The notes below the pieces were generated by a model. It saw nothing but the letters and a program-made list of their open reading frames with translations. It was not told where the DNA came from and ran no database searches. This document shows positions 21,986 through 33,305 of a DNA stretch of 64,000 bases, piece by piece. The translations under genes and the position numbers were made by a program. This DNA comes from Pseudomonas viridiflava (GTDB taxonomy: Bacteria > Pseudomonadota > Gammaproteobacteria > Pseudomonadales > Pseudomonadaceae): positions 1-64,000 of the forward strand of contig NZ_UTBG01000154.1 in the NCBI RefSeq assembly GCF_900580675.1, in the 5' to 3' direction. Position 1 is the first letter of the stretch; each line of letters starts with the position of its first letter.

Positions 21986-23668
21986 TTACGCCTCGGCTTT
22001 TTTGGTAGCCGCTTCGATTTTACGTGTGATGTACCACTGTTGAGAGATCGACAACACGTTGTTGACCACCCAGTACAGCACCAGACCAGCCGGGAACCAC
22101 AGGAAGAAGAAGGTGAAGATGATTGGCATCATTTTCATCACCTTGGCCTGCATCGGATCCGGCGGAGTCGGGTTCAAGCGCTGCTGGATAAACATGGTTG
22201 CGCCCATGATGATCGGCAGGATAAAGAACGGGTCCTTGATCGACAGGTCAGTTATCCACAGCATGAACGGTGCCTGGCGCATTTCCACGCTTTCCAGGAG
22301 TACCCAGTACAGCGACAGGAATACCGGCATCTGTACCAGAATCGGCAAGCATCCACCCAGCGGGTTGATCTTCTCTTTCTTGTACAGCTCCATCATGGCC
22401 TGCGACATTTTCTGCCGGTCGTCACCATGTTGCTCTTTCAGAGCGGCCAGTTTCGGTGCAACGGCACGCATACGCGCCATCGACTTGTAGCTGGCGGCCG
22501 ACAGAGGGAAGAAGATCCCTTTGATCAGCATGGTCAGGAAGATGATCGAGAAGCCCCAGTTACCCACAATGCTGTGGATATTTTGCAGCAGCCAGAAAAT
22601 GGGCTGGGCAATGAACCACAGAATCCCGTAATCCACAGTCAGTTCCAGACCTGGGGACAACTCTTTCAGCACAGCCTGGCTTTTCGGGCCGGCGTACAGG
22701 GTGGCGCTGGTTTCAGCCTTGGCACCTGGAGCGACGGTCAACGCCGGGCCAGTGAAGCCAATAATGTAGTTGCCCTGGCTGTCCTTGCGGGTTTGAACCA
22801 GGTTGGCATCACCCTTGTTCGGGATCCACGCAGTTACAAAGTAGTGTTGCAGCCAGGCTACCCAACCACCTTGAACCGTTTCTTTCAGTGCGCCCTTGTC
22901 GATGTCTTTCATCGACACTTTTTTGTACGGCTCGCCACTTGTCCACAGGGCTGCGCCCAGGTAAGTCGCGGTGCCGGTGGCGGTGCTGGAAGACGGATCG
23001 GAGCTGCCATCACGCTTGAGCTGGGCAAACAGGTTGCCGCTCCACGGTTTTTCGCTGGTGTTGTCGATCAGGTAAGTGACCTTCAGGTCGTACAAACCGC
23101 GCGTGAAACTGAAACGCTTGATGTAGTTGACGCCGTCTAGGCTGAATTTCAGGTCGACGTTCAACTGGTTCTGGCCGTCAGCCAGTTGATAAGTCTTCTG
23201 TTCGGTCGAATAAACCGGACGACCGGTAGCACGCGCATCCGGACCATTGGTGCCGGTCAGGCCGCTTTGCGCCAGATAAGTACGTTCACCACCGTTATCG
23301 AACAGTTGGAACGGAACATCCGGATGGTCTTGGCGACGAGGATACAGCGGCAGTTTCAACTGCGCGATATCACCACCTTGTGGGTCGATAGCCAGGTCGA
23401 GCACATCCGTTTTCACGTGGATGAGGTCTTTGTTGGTGACCACTGGCGTTTCTAGAGGGGCGCTTGTCTCGCCATTCGCGCTGGGAACATCGGCACTCGC
23501 GGACGCATTGTTACCCAGCGGGGTGTCCGGAATAGCCGGCGCAGCCTGATTGGTAGCAACATTCTGAGTCGGCAGGGCAGCCTGGCCGTAGTCCTGGTTC
23601 CACTTAAGAACCATGACGTAGGACACGATTGCCAGGGCGACGATCAGGATCGTGCGTTTAATATCCAT
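21986..23668 (-). CDS. yidC: Membrane protein insertase YidC
   Basis: Inserts and folds inner-membrane proteins, alone or with SecYEG; subunit c of the ATP synthase encoded nearby is a classic client. The 560 residues begin MDIKRTILIVALAIVSYVMV, the N-terminal anchor helix. A large periplasmic beta-sandwich domain follows (about 60-340). The conserved five-helix core follows that (about 360-550, with FFPLSAASYKSMARMRAVAP and NPLGGCLPILVQMP). The length is typical for proteobacteria. It starts 2 bases after the yidD stop. Confidence 0.98.
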   Translation of the reverse strand: MDIKRTILIVALAIVSYVMVLKWNQDYGQAALPTQNVATNQAAPAIPDTPLGNNASASADVPSANGETSAPLETPVVTNKDLIHVKTDVLDLAIDPQGGDIAQLKLPLYPRRQDHPDVPFQLFDNGGERTYLAQSGLTGTNGPDARATGRPVYSTEQKTYQLADGQNQLNVDLKFSLDGVNYIKRFSFTRGLYDLKVTYLIDNTSEKPWSGNLFAQLKRDGSSDPSSSTATGTATYLGAALWTSGEPYKKVSMKDIDKGALKETVQGGWVAWLQHYFVTAWIPNKGDANLVQTRKDSQGNYIIGFTGPALTVAPGAKAETSATLYAGPKSQAVLKELSPGLELTVDYGILWFIAQPIFWLLQNIHSIVGNWGFSIIFLTMLIKGIFFPLSAASYKSMARMRAVAPKLAALKEQHGDDRQKMSQAMMELYKKEKINPLGGCLPILVQMPVFLSLYWVLLESVEMRQAPFMLWITDLSIKDPFFILPIIMGATMFIQQRLNPTPPDPMQAKVMKMMPIIFTFFFLWFPAGLVLYWVVNNVLSISQQWYITRKIEAATKKAEA

Positions 23669-23670
23669 GA

Positions 23671-23916
23671 TTACTCGGCCATCGAAGAAGAACGGGAGGT
23701 AGGGATAGGTGGAACCGGGTCATAACCACCGGGATTCCACGGATGACAGCGACCTAAACGACGAAAGGTCAGCCAGCCACCGCGCAGAAGGCCATGATTT
23801 TCTATGGCCTCTAACGCGTAGCAGGAACAACTGGGGTAGAAACGACAGTGGCTGGCCATCAGAGGACTAATGGCATAGCGATAAAACTGGATCGGAACGA
23901 GTGCCAGTTTACGCAT
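23671..23916 (-). CDS. yidD: Membrane protein insertion efficiency factor YidD
   Basis: Small membrane-associated protein that assists YidC-dependent insertion. The 81-residue protein contains the family core [24 protein letters not shown] in two halves (about 8-31), with its conserved cysteines. It also has the [15 protein letters not shown] segment (about 46-60). Its start overlaps the rnpA end by 8 bases and its stop is 2 bases from yidC, so translation is coupled. Confidence 0.96.
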   Translation of the reverse strand: MRKLALVPIQFYRYAISPLMASHCRFYPSCSCYALEAIENHGLLRGGWLTFRRLGRCHPWNPGGYDPVPPIPTSRSSSMAE

Positions 23917-24313
23917 CGGTGCTGTCTACCCCTACAGTTTCGGTGCTGACTGCTGGTGCTGGCTTGTTGGTACGCGCCAGACGTTTCCAGAGCTTGCCGA
24001 AATGCTGAATCAATTCGGGGTTTTCTACATCCCCCAAGCCTTTGCGCGCGACGATAACAATATCCCAACCAACCAGAGTGTCCTGGTGGAGGCGAAACGA
24101 TTCGCGCATCAGACGCTTGAGGCGATTGCGCTCAACGGAGAGCTTTACGCTCTTCTTGCCGATCACCAACCCGAGACGGGGGTGATCCAGATCGTTGTTA
24201 CGCGCAAGGAGCAGGAGATTTTTCCCCGGAACCTTGCCGGTGGGGGAGTCAAAGACTGCCTTGAAGTGCCGGGGGGTAAGCAGACGCTTTTCCCGACTGA
24301 AGTCCTGACTCAC
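23909..24313 (-). CDS. rnpA: Ribonuclease P protein component
   Basis: Protein subunit of RNase P, which matures tRNA 5' ends together with the rnpB RNA. The core begins [20 protein letters not shown] and contains the RNA-binding RNR signature [16 protein letters not shown] (about 58-73). I choose the GTG at 24313 (134 residues); the adjacent GTG at 24316 is equally possible. A far upstream frame overlapping rpmH adds residues that do not look like this family. It is 16 bases after rpmH, as usual. Confidence 0.95.
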   Translation of the reverse strand: MSQDFSREKRLLTPRHFKAVFDSPTGKVPGKNLLLLARNNDLDHPRLGLVIGKKSVKLSVERNRLKRLMRESFRLHQDTLVGWDIVIVARKGLGDVENPELIQHFGKLWKRLARTNKPAPAVSTETVGVDSTDA

Positions 24314-24329
24314 CACCAGTACCGGATTA

Positions 24330-24464
24330 TCAAACTGCCAGACGCGCACGACCTTTGGCGCGGCGACGCGACAGGACAGCACGGCCGTTCTTGGTAGCCA
24401 TGCGAGCACGGAAGCCGTGAGTACGGGCGCGTTTGATGGTGCTTGGTTGGAAAGTACGTTTCAT
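24330..24464 (-). CDS. rpmH: 50S ribosomal protein L34
   Basis: A 44-residue, very basic ribosomal protein of the large subunit. Translating the minus strand from the ATG at 24464 gives [20 protein letters not shown] and so on to KGRRRLAV-type residues and a TGA at 24330-24332, the highly conserved L34 sequence. It is the first gene of the rpmH-rnpA-yidD-yidC cluster and reads away from oriC. An imperfect GC-rich hairpin (about 24489-24511) lies in its leader. Confidence 0.97.
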   Translation of the reverse strand: MKRTFQPSTIKRARTHGFRARMATKNGRAVLSRRRAKGRARLAV

Positions 24465-24589
24465 GGCGTTGTTACCTGGTTCGTCCACAACGGGCCGGAA
24501 TGGCCCCCGTTTTAAGAGACCGGCGATTCTAGAGAAAGCAAGCCTCTAGGTCAATTTCCAACCAGCTTTTCCTTTAATTAGATCTTTAC

Positions 24590-24983
24590 GGGTAATCCGC
24601 CCCTTTCTGTCCGCCGGGCTTTCATGGGCAGTGCCATAGATATAAAAATAAAGAAGGAAGTTATTTAAAGCTTTTCTGTAATGCTTATAAAAGCTAGGCA
24701 CGCCTTCTTCTGTGGATAAGTGCCACAAGGCCTTGTTCCACGTGCTGTACAGAGAATGACAACTACAGGGGAAAACGGTGCTCTGCCTGTGCTGCACTGT
24801 CGGATAAGCTGTGGGTGGAATGGGTTGTTATCCACAGGCCAGTTACCCACAGACTTTAACCCCCACTTGTACAACGAGCTTAGGTACGCTTATCCACAGA
24901 GCTTATGCACAGACCACTGGTCGCCTTTTTTGCGGATAAGGCGTTGATTTTGGGTGGCCTGTGCGCAACCTACATGTGGATAA
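24590..24983. other. oriC: Chromosomal replication origin oriC (rpmH-dnaA intergenic)
   Basis: The 585-base gap between rpmH and dnaA carries four exact DnaA boxes: 24711-24719 and 24975-24983 on the minus strand, 24828-24836 and 24890-24898 on the plus strand. Three single-mismatch boxes lie at 24843-24851, 24903-24911 and 24931-24939. An AT-rich candidate unwinding element is at about 24640-24695, to the left of the first box. A half parS-like TGTTCCACGTG is at 24734-24744. Flanking genes diverge here, as expected for an origin. This is the known pseudomonad oriC position. Confidence 0.93.
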
Positions 24984-25049
24984 GTGGGCGGCTGGCCGCT
25001 ACAATGGCGGCTGTTTTTGCCTCACCGGCTTTCAACTTAGGGGATATCC

Positions 25050-26570
25050 GTGTCAGTGGAACTTTGGCAGCAGTGCGTGGAGCTTTTGCGCGAAGAGCTG
25101 CCTGCCCAGCAATTCAACACCTGGATCCGTCCACTACAGGTCGAAGCCGAAGGCGACGAGTTGCGTGTCTATGCGCCCAATCGTTTTGTACTCGACTGGG
25201 TCAACGAGAAGTACCTGAGCCGCGTTCTCGAATTGCTCGATGAACACGGCAACGGCCTCGCACCTGTGCTTTCCTTATTAATAGGCAGCAAACGCAGCTC
25301 TGCGCCACGCGCCGCGCCGAATGCGCCGTTGGCAGCGAGTGCCTCGCAGGCTCAGGCTGCTGCGGCACCTGTTAATAACTCGCCGGCACCGGTCGCCCAG
25401 GCGCCTTCGAAATCCTCGTCGCAGAAAAACGCGCCTATTAATGAAGAGCCGTCCCGCGACAGCTTCGACCCGATGGCCGGTGCCAGCTCCCAACAGGCTC
25501 CGGTTCGCGCCGAACAGCGCACCGTGCAAGTCGAAGGCGCGCTCAAGCACACCAGTTACCTAAATCGTACGTTTACCTTCGAGAACTTCGTCGAAGGTAA
25601 ATCCAACCAGCTGGCCCGCGCGGCCGCCTGGCAAGTAGCCGATAACCCCAAGCACGGCTACAACCCGCTCTTCCTTTATGGTGGCGTGGGTTTGGGTAAG
25701 ACACACTTGATGCACGCAGTGGGTAACCACCTGTTAAAGAAGAACCCGAATGCGAAGGTCGTGTACCTGCACTCGGAGCGCTTCGTGGCTGACATGGTCA
25801 AGGCCTTGCAGCTTAATGCCATCAACGAGTTCAAGCGTTTCTACCGATCGGTGGATGCCTTGCTGATCGATGACATTCAATTCTTCGCTCGCAAGGAACG
25901 TTCCCAGGAAGAGTTCTTCCACACCTTCAACGCCCTGCTCGAAGGCGGCCAACAGGTCATCTTGACCAGTGACCGTTATCCGAAGGAAATCGAAGGCCTG
26001 GAAGAACGCTTGAAGTCGCGCTTCGGCTGGGGCCTGACCGTTGCGGTAGAGCCGCCGGAACTGGAAACCCGCGTCGCGATCCTGATGAAAAAGGCCGACC
26101 AGGCCAAAGTCGACCTGCCCCACGACGCTGCGTTCTTCATCGCCCAACGCATTCGCTCCAACGTGCGTGAGCTCGAAGGCGCGCTCAAGCGGGTCATCGC
26201 GCATTCGCACTTCATGGGTCGCGACATCACCATCGAGCTGATTCGCGAATCCCTGAAAGACTTGCTGGCCCTGCAAGACAAGCTGGTGAGTGTGGATAAC
26301 ATCCAGCGCACCGTGGCCGAGTACTACAAGATCAAGATTTCCGACCTGCTGTCCAAGCGCCGTTCGCGCTCGGTAGCTCGTCCGCGTCAGGTAGCGATGG
26401 CCCTCTCCAAGGAGTTGACCAACCATAGCCTGCCGGAAATCGGCGATGTGTTTGGCGGCCGCGACCACACTACGGTCTTGCACGCGTGCCGCAAGATCAA
26501 CGAACTTAAGGAATCCGACGCGGATATTCGCGAGGACTACAAGAACCTGCTGCGTACACTGACTACTTGA
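25050..26570 (+). CDS. dnaA: Chromosomal replication initiator DnaA
   Basis: Binds the DnaA boxes and unwinds oriC. It starts at a GTG (25050) preceded by TTAGGGGAT, giving 506 residues. Domain I is at about 1-85 ([20 protein letters not shown]). A Pro/Ala-rich linker runs from about 88 to 165. The AAA+ domain III has Walker [11 protein letters not shown] and Walker [10 protein letters not shown]. Domain IV contains the box-binding signature [15 protein letters not shown]. An exact DnaA box lies inside the gene at 26291-26299. dnaN follows 38 bases later. Confidence 0.99.
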   Translation: MSVELWQQCVELLREELPAQQFNTWIRPLQVEAEGDELRVYAPNRFVLDWVNEKYLSRVLELLDEHGNGLAPVLSLLIGSKRSSAPRAAPNAPLAASASQAQAAAAPVNNSPAPVAQAPSKSSSQKNAPINEEPSRDSFDPMAGASSQQAPVRAEQRTVQVEGALKHTSYLNRTFTFENFVEGKSNQLARAAAWQVADNPKHGYNPLFLYGGVGLGKTHLMHAVGNHLLKKNPNAKVVYLHSERFVADMVKALQLNAINEFKRFYRSVDALLIDDIQFFARKERSQEEFFHTFNALLEGGQQVILTSDRYPKEIEGLEERLKSRFGWGLTVAVEPPELETRVAILMKKADQAKVDLPHDAAFFIAQRIRSNVRELEGALKRVIAHSHFMGRDITIELIRESLKDLLALQDKLVSVDNIQRTVAEYYKIKISDLLSKRRSRSVARPRQVAMALSKELTNHSLPEIGDVFGGRDHTTVLHACRKINELKESDADIREDYKNLLRTLTT

Positions 26571-26608
26571 TGACACCAGCGCAGCTTATTAAGGCAAGGG
26601 ACTAGACC

Positions 26609-27712
26609 ATGCATTTCACCATTCAACGCGAAGCCCTGTTGAAACCCCTGCAACTGGTCGCAGGCGTCGTCGAGCGCCGACAGACCTTGCCGGTGCTCTC
26701 CAACGTATTGCTGGTGGTCGAAGGCCAGCAATTGTCTTTGACCGGTACCGACCTGGAAGTCGAGCTGGTCGGTCGTGTACAGCTGGAAGAGCCTGCTGAG
26801 CCGGGCGAGATCACTGTGCCGGCGCGCAAGCTGATGGATATCTGCAAGAGCTTGCCGAACGACGCGCTGATCGACATCAAGGTTGATGAGCAGAAGCTGG
26901 TAGTCAAGGCCGGCCGTAGCCGTTTCACCCTGTCTACATTGCCAGCCAATGACTTCCCGACTGTGGAAGAAGGCCCAGGCTCGCTGACCTGCAGCCTGGA
27001 GCAGAGCAAGCTGCGCCGTTTGATCGAGCGCACCAGCTTCGCCATGGCTCAACAGGACGTGCGTTACTACCTCAACGGTATGTTGCTGGAAGTATCCGAA
27101 GGGATCATCCGCGCTGTAGCCACCGACGGTCACCGTCTGGCCATGTGCTCGATGAAGGCCGATATCGGCCAGCCGGATCGCCACCAGGTGATCGTGCCGC
27201 GTAAAGGTATCCTTGAGCTGGCGCGCCTGCTCACCGAGCCGGATGGCAATGTCAGCATCGTATTGGGTCAGCACCACATCCGTGCCACCACTGGCGAATT
27301 CACCTTCACCTCCAAGCTGGTTGACGGCAAATTCCCGGATTACGAGCGCGTACTGCCTAAAGGCGGCGACAAACTGGTAATCGGCGATCGCCAGGCCCTG
27401 CGTGAAGCTTTCAGCCGTACCGCGATTTTGTCCAACGAGAAGTACCGTGGTATCCGTCTGCAACTGGCCAACGGTCAGCTGAAAATCCAGGCCAATAACC
27501 CGGAGCAGGAAGAAGCGGAAGAGGAAGTGGGCGTCGACTACAACGGTGGCTCCCTGGAAATCGGCTTCAACGTGAGCTACCTGCTGGACGTGCTGGGTGT
27601 GATGACGACCGAACAGGTTCGCCTGATTCTGTCTGACTCCAACAGCAGCGCCCTGGTACAGGAATCCGACAACGACGACTCGGCTTACGTTGTTATGCCG
27701 ATGCGCCTGTAA
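26609..27712 (+). CDS. dnaN: DNA polymerase III beta subunit (sliding clamp)
   Basis: Ring-shaped processivity clamp. The 367 residues begin MHFTIQREALLKPLQLVAGV and show the threefold clamp fold. Landmarks are TLPVLSNVLLVVEG in domain 1, FAMAQQDVRYYLNGMLLEV in domain 2, and the C-terminal YVVMPMRL strand that forms the partner-binding pocket. The length and dnaA-dnaN-recF-gyrB order are standard. Confidence 0.99.
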   Translation: MHFTIQREALLKPLQLVAGVVERRQTLPVLSNVLLVVEGQQLSLTGTDLEVELVGRVQLEEPAEPGEITVPARKLMDICKSLPNDALIDIKVDEQKLVVKAGRSRFTLSTLPANDFPTVEEGPGSLTCSLEQSKLRRLIERTSFAMAQQDVRYYLNGMLLEVSEGIIRAVATDGHRLAMCSMKADIGQPDRHQVIVPRKGILELARLLTEPDGNVSIVLGQHHIRATTGEFTFTSKLVDGKFPDYERVLPKGGDKLVIGDRQALREAFSRTAILSNEKYRGIRLQLANGQLKIQANNPEQEEAEEEVGVDYNGGSLEIGFNVSYLLDVLGVMTTEQVRLILSDSNSSALVQESDNDDSAYVVMPMRL

Positions 27713-27732
27713 TCATGCTCAGCAGAAGCTAG

Positions 27733-31258
<3,526 letters not shown>

Positions 31259-31280
31259 TCAGGTACCCCTGCTAAACCAA

Positions 31281-31310
31281 AAAGGCCAACGCTTAGCGTT
31301 GGCCTTTTTT
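31281..31310 (+). terminator. Terminator after gyrB
   Basis: A 9-bp perfect stem GGCCAACGC / GCGTTGGCC (31284-31292 with 31296-31304) with a 3-base loop, followed by TTTTTT. It closes the dnaA-dnaN-recF-gyrB cluster. Confidence 0.95.
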
Positions 31311-31329
31311 ATTGGTTAACTTTTAAGAA

Positions 31330-31345
31330 TGCTCCACGTGGAACA
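31330..31345. promoter_or_regulatory. Third parS-like site, after gyrB
   Basis: TGCTCCACGTGGAACA differs from the perfect parS palindrome by one base (T to C at position 3). It lies between the gyrB terminator and the response-regulator stop codon. Confidence 0.85.
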
Positions 31346-31353
31346 TCACAGTT

Positions 31354-32073
31354 TTAGCCCTGTGCCGCTGCAACACTCTCCAACCGATACCCATACCCGT
31401 AGATCGTCAACAGCTGCCACCCTCGATCAGCCGTCAGCCCCAGCTTGTTGCGCAACCGGTAGATATGCGTATCCAGTGGGCGTGACGAAACCATTTCCTC
31501 ATGGGTCCAGAAACGTTCATAGAGATATTCGCGGGAAAGGGGCCGCGCCAGGTTGGCGAACAAACAACTGGCGAGGCGGTACTCGCGCTCGGTAAGGTTG
31601 ATTGGTTTGCCTGCACGGGTGACAGTCAGCTCGGCATCGTCGAAGGTCAAGTCATTGAAGCTTTGCACTTCCTGCGTCGCCGACTTTTGCAGGCCATGGC
31701 GCCGCAATACCGCCGTAACTCTCGCCTTGAGTTCATTCGGGCGAAAGGGTTTGCTGACGTAGTCGTCGGCGCCGCTATTGAGCGCCGTGACGATATCGCT
31801 CTCGGCATCGCGGCTGGTGAGCATGATTACGGCGGGGGGCGATTCCATGTGTTCGCGGGTCCAGCGCAGCAACGCGATACCGGTGATGTCGGGCAGTTGC
31901 CAGTCGAGTATCAGCAGGTCAAACGTTTCCCGGCGCAGTTGGCGCAGCAGGTCTTCTCCGCGTTCGAAGCAATGCACGGACCACGGCTGTTCCGCAGTAC
32001 TGGGGATCTGTCGCAGTGTCTGTTCCACCCGCCGCAATTCAGCAGGTTCGTCATCCAGTATTGCGACACGCAT
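31354..32073 (-). CDS. OmpR/PhoB-family response regulator of the CHASE2 module
   Basis: Probable DNA-binding output of the kinase encoded divergently. The ATG at 32073, preceded by AAGGACC, gives 239 residues; upstream in-frame codons add unsupported sequence. The receiver domain (about 1-118) has the acidic pair D7/D8, phospho-acceptor Asp57 in LLILDWQLPD, and the conserved Lys in DYVSKPF. The winged helix (about 135-235) contains LTEREYRLASCLF and DTHIYRLRNKLGL. It lies on the opposite strand to the two partner genes, with a 284-base shared promoter region. Its targets are unknown. Confidence 0.9.
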   Translation of the reverse strand: MRVAILDDEPAELRRVEQTLRQIPSTAEQPWSVHCFERGEDLLRQLRRETFDLLILDWQLPDITGIALLRWTREHMESPPAVIMLTSRDAESDIVTALNSGADDYVSKPFRPNELKARVTAVLRRHGLQKSATQEVQSFNDLTFDDAELTVTRAGKPINLTEREYRLASCLFANLARPLSREYLYERFWTHEEMVSSRPLDTHIYRLRNKLGLTADRGWQLLTIYGYGYRLESVAAAQG

Positions 32074-32357
32074 GTCGGGGGTCCTTTCTACTAAAAATAT
32101 GGCAGCCGACGGCCTGAGAAGAAACGGCACATACTGCGCAGTTGCCGGCCCTTGAATCTGAAGAATTGTGGTCAGATCCAACGACCCCTTGGAACTCTCG
32201 GTACGCTGATATCAAAGAACCCTGGCCGATTGAAAGACCTCGATATCCTTAGGGGAAAGATACCGGCTCCCGGCAGTAAGTAAAAGGATCAGCCGACACG
32301 TGCGCTGCCGTAAACGCCTGCGTGATGATGTCAGATGCACTCTGGAACCTTGACTTG

Positions 32358-33302
32358 ATGAGCACCATGATCCTTTCCTCCCATTCCATGCGCCGCGCCC
32401 TGCCCTCACTGTTGACCTTGATGGTGGGCACGACGAGTGCGTCGGCTCAGGTACGCGCGCCTTATCTTGATGATCACGCGCTGTGCCGTGCACAACCATT
32501 GCCTGCGGTTGTCCAGCACCTGAACGGCGAAGCCTGGAAGCTCGACTCGAAAGGCAAGGCCACCCCACTGCAGGAAGGCATGACCATTGATGAGCAGGAA
32601 GGCGTGAAAACTTCGGCGTCGGCGTTTGTAAGTCTGTTGCTGGGCGATGGTTCTCGGGTGGTGCTGCCTTCCAGTTCTCAAGTGCGTTTACACCTGGATG
32701 AGAAGCAATCGATACCCCAGGTGATACTTGAGCAGGGCCAGGCCGAAGCCTACGTGATCAAGCAGGCTACCGATTATGACCGTTTCCAGATCGTCACCCC
32801 GGTGGGTGTCCTTGGCGTGCGAGGCACACATTTTCGAGTGCGTGATGACGGTGAGCAATCGGTGCTGGAAGTACTCGATGGCCAAGTGGCGGTCAACCGT
32901 GAAATGAAAATGCGCCCTGTCGCAAGCGAAGTAAAAGTCGACGCTCGGCAGGGTTTGCTGTTCAAGAAACAAGGCGATCTCAAACCGGTCGAGTTGCTGG
33001 CCGCCCCCAAGCTGATCGGCCAGGATGGGCAAAAAGGAGATTCACCGGTTTGGCGTTTGTACCTGCGCCCGGTAACCGGTGCCCAACGGTATAGGGCTCA
33101 AGTGGCCAGTGATAAAACATTCATGGACATCAAGCAGGAAAACTTTTCCAGTGAACCAGAAATGAGCTTCACTGGGCTCAAGGCGTCGTTCTATCACGTG
33201 CGAGTGTCGGCGTACGATGCACATGGCCTGGAAGGAGAAACGGGGGTCTATGATATTTTCTATTACCCGCCCGCCACACAGGCGCAGGCTTCCGGTGGCT
33301 GA
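32358..33302 (+). CDS. Periplasmic FecR-domain protein paired with a CHASE2 kinase
   Basis: About 314 residues from the ATG at 32358. ATGs at 32367 and 32388 are also possible, and the last gives a clean 20-residue signal peptide, MRRALPSLLTLMVGTTSASA. The FecR domain spans about 60-190 (LNGEAWKLDSKGKATPLQEG, DGSRVVLPSSSQVRL, TPVGVLGVRGTHFRVRDDG). A C-terminal beta-rich, fibronectin-III-like region (about 225-305) contains SPVWRLYLRPVTGAQRYRAQ. No membrane helix and no sigma-factor partner are visible, so it is not a classical anti-sigma FecR. It ends 3 bases before the kinase start, so it is very likely a sensory accessory. It is unrelated to the FecR at 17040. Confidence 0.85.
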   Translation: MSTMILSSHSMRRALPSLLTLMVGTTSASAQVRAPYLDDHALCRAQPLPAVVQHLNGEAWKLDSKGKATPLQEGMTIDEQEGVKTSASAFVSLLLGDGSRVVLPSSSQVRLHLDEKQSIPQVILEQGQAEAYVIKQATDYDRFQIVTPVGVLGVRGTHFRVRDDGEQSVLEVLDGQVAVNREMKMRPVASEVKVDARQGLLFKKQGDLKPVELLAAPKLIGQDGQKGDSPVWRLYLRPVTGAQRYRAQVASDKTFMDIKQENFSSEPEMSFTGLKASFYHVRVSAYDAHGLEGETGVYDIFYYPPATQAQASGG

Positions 33303-33305
33303 CCG

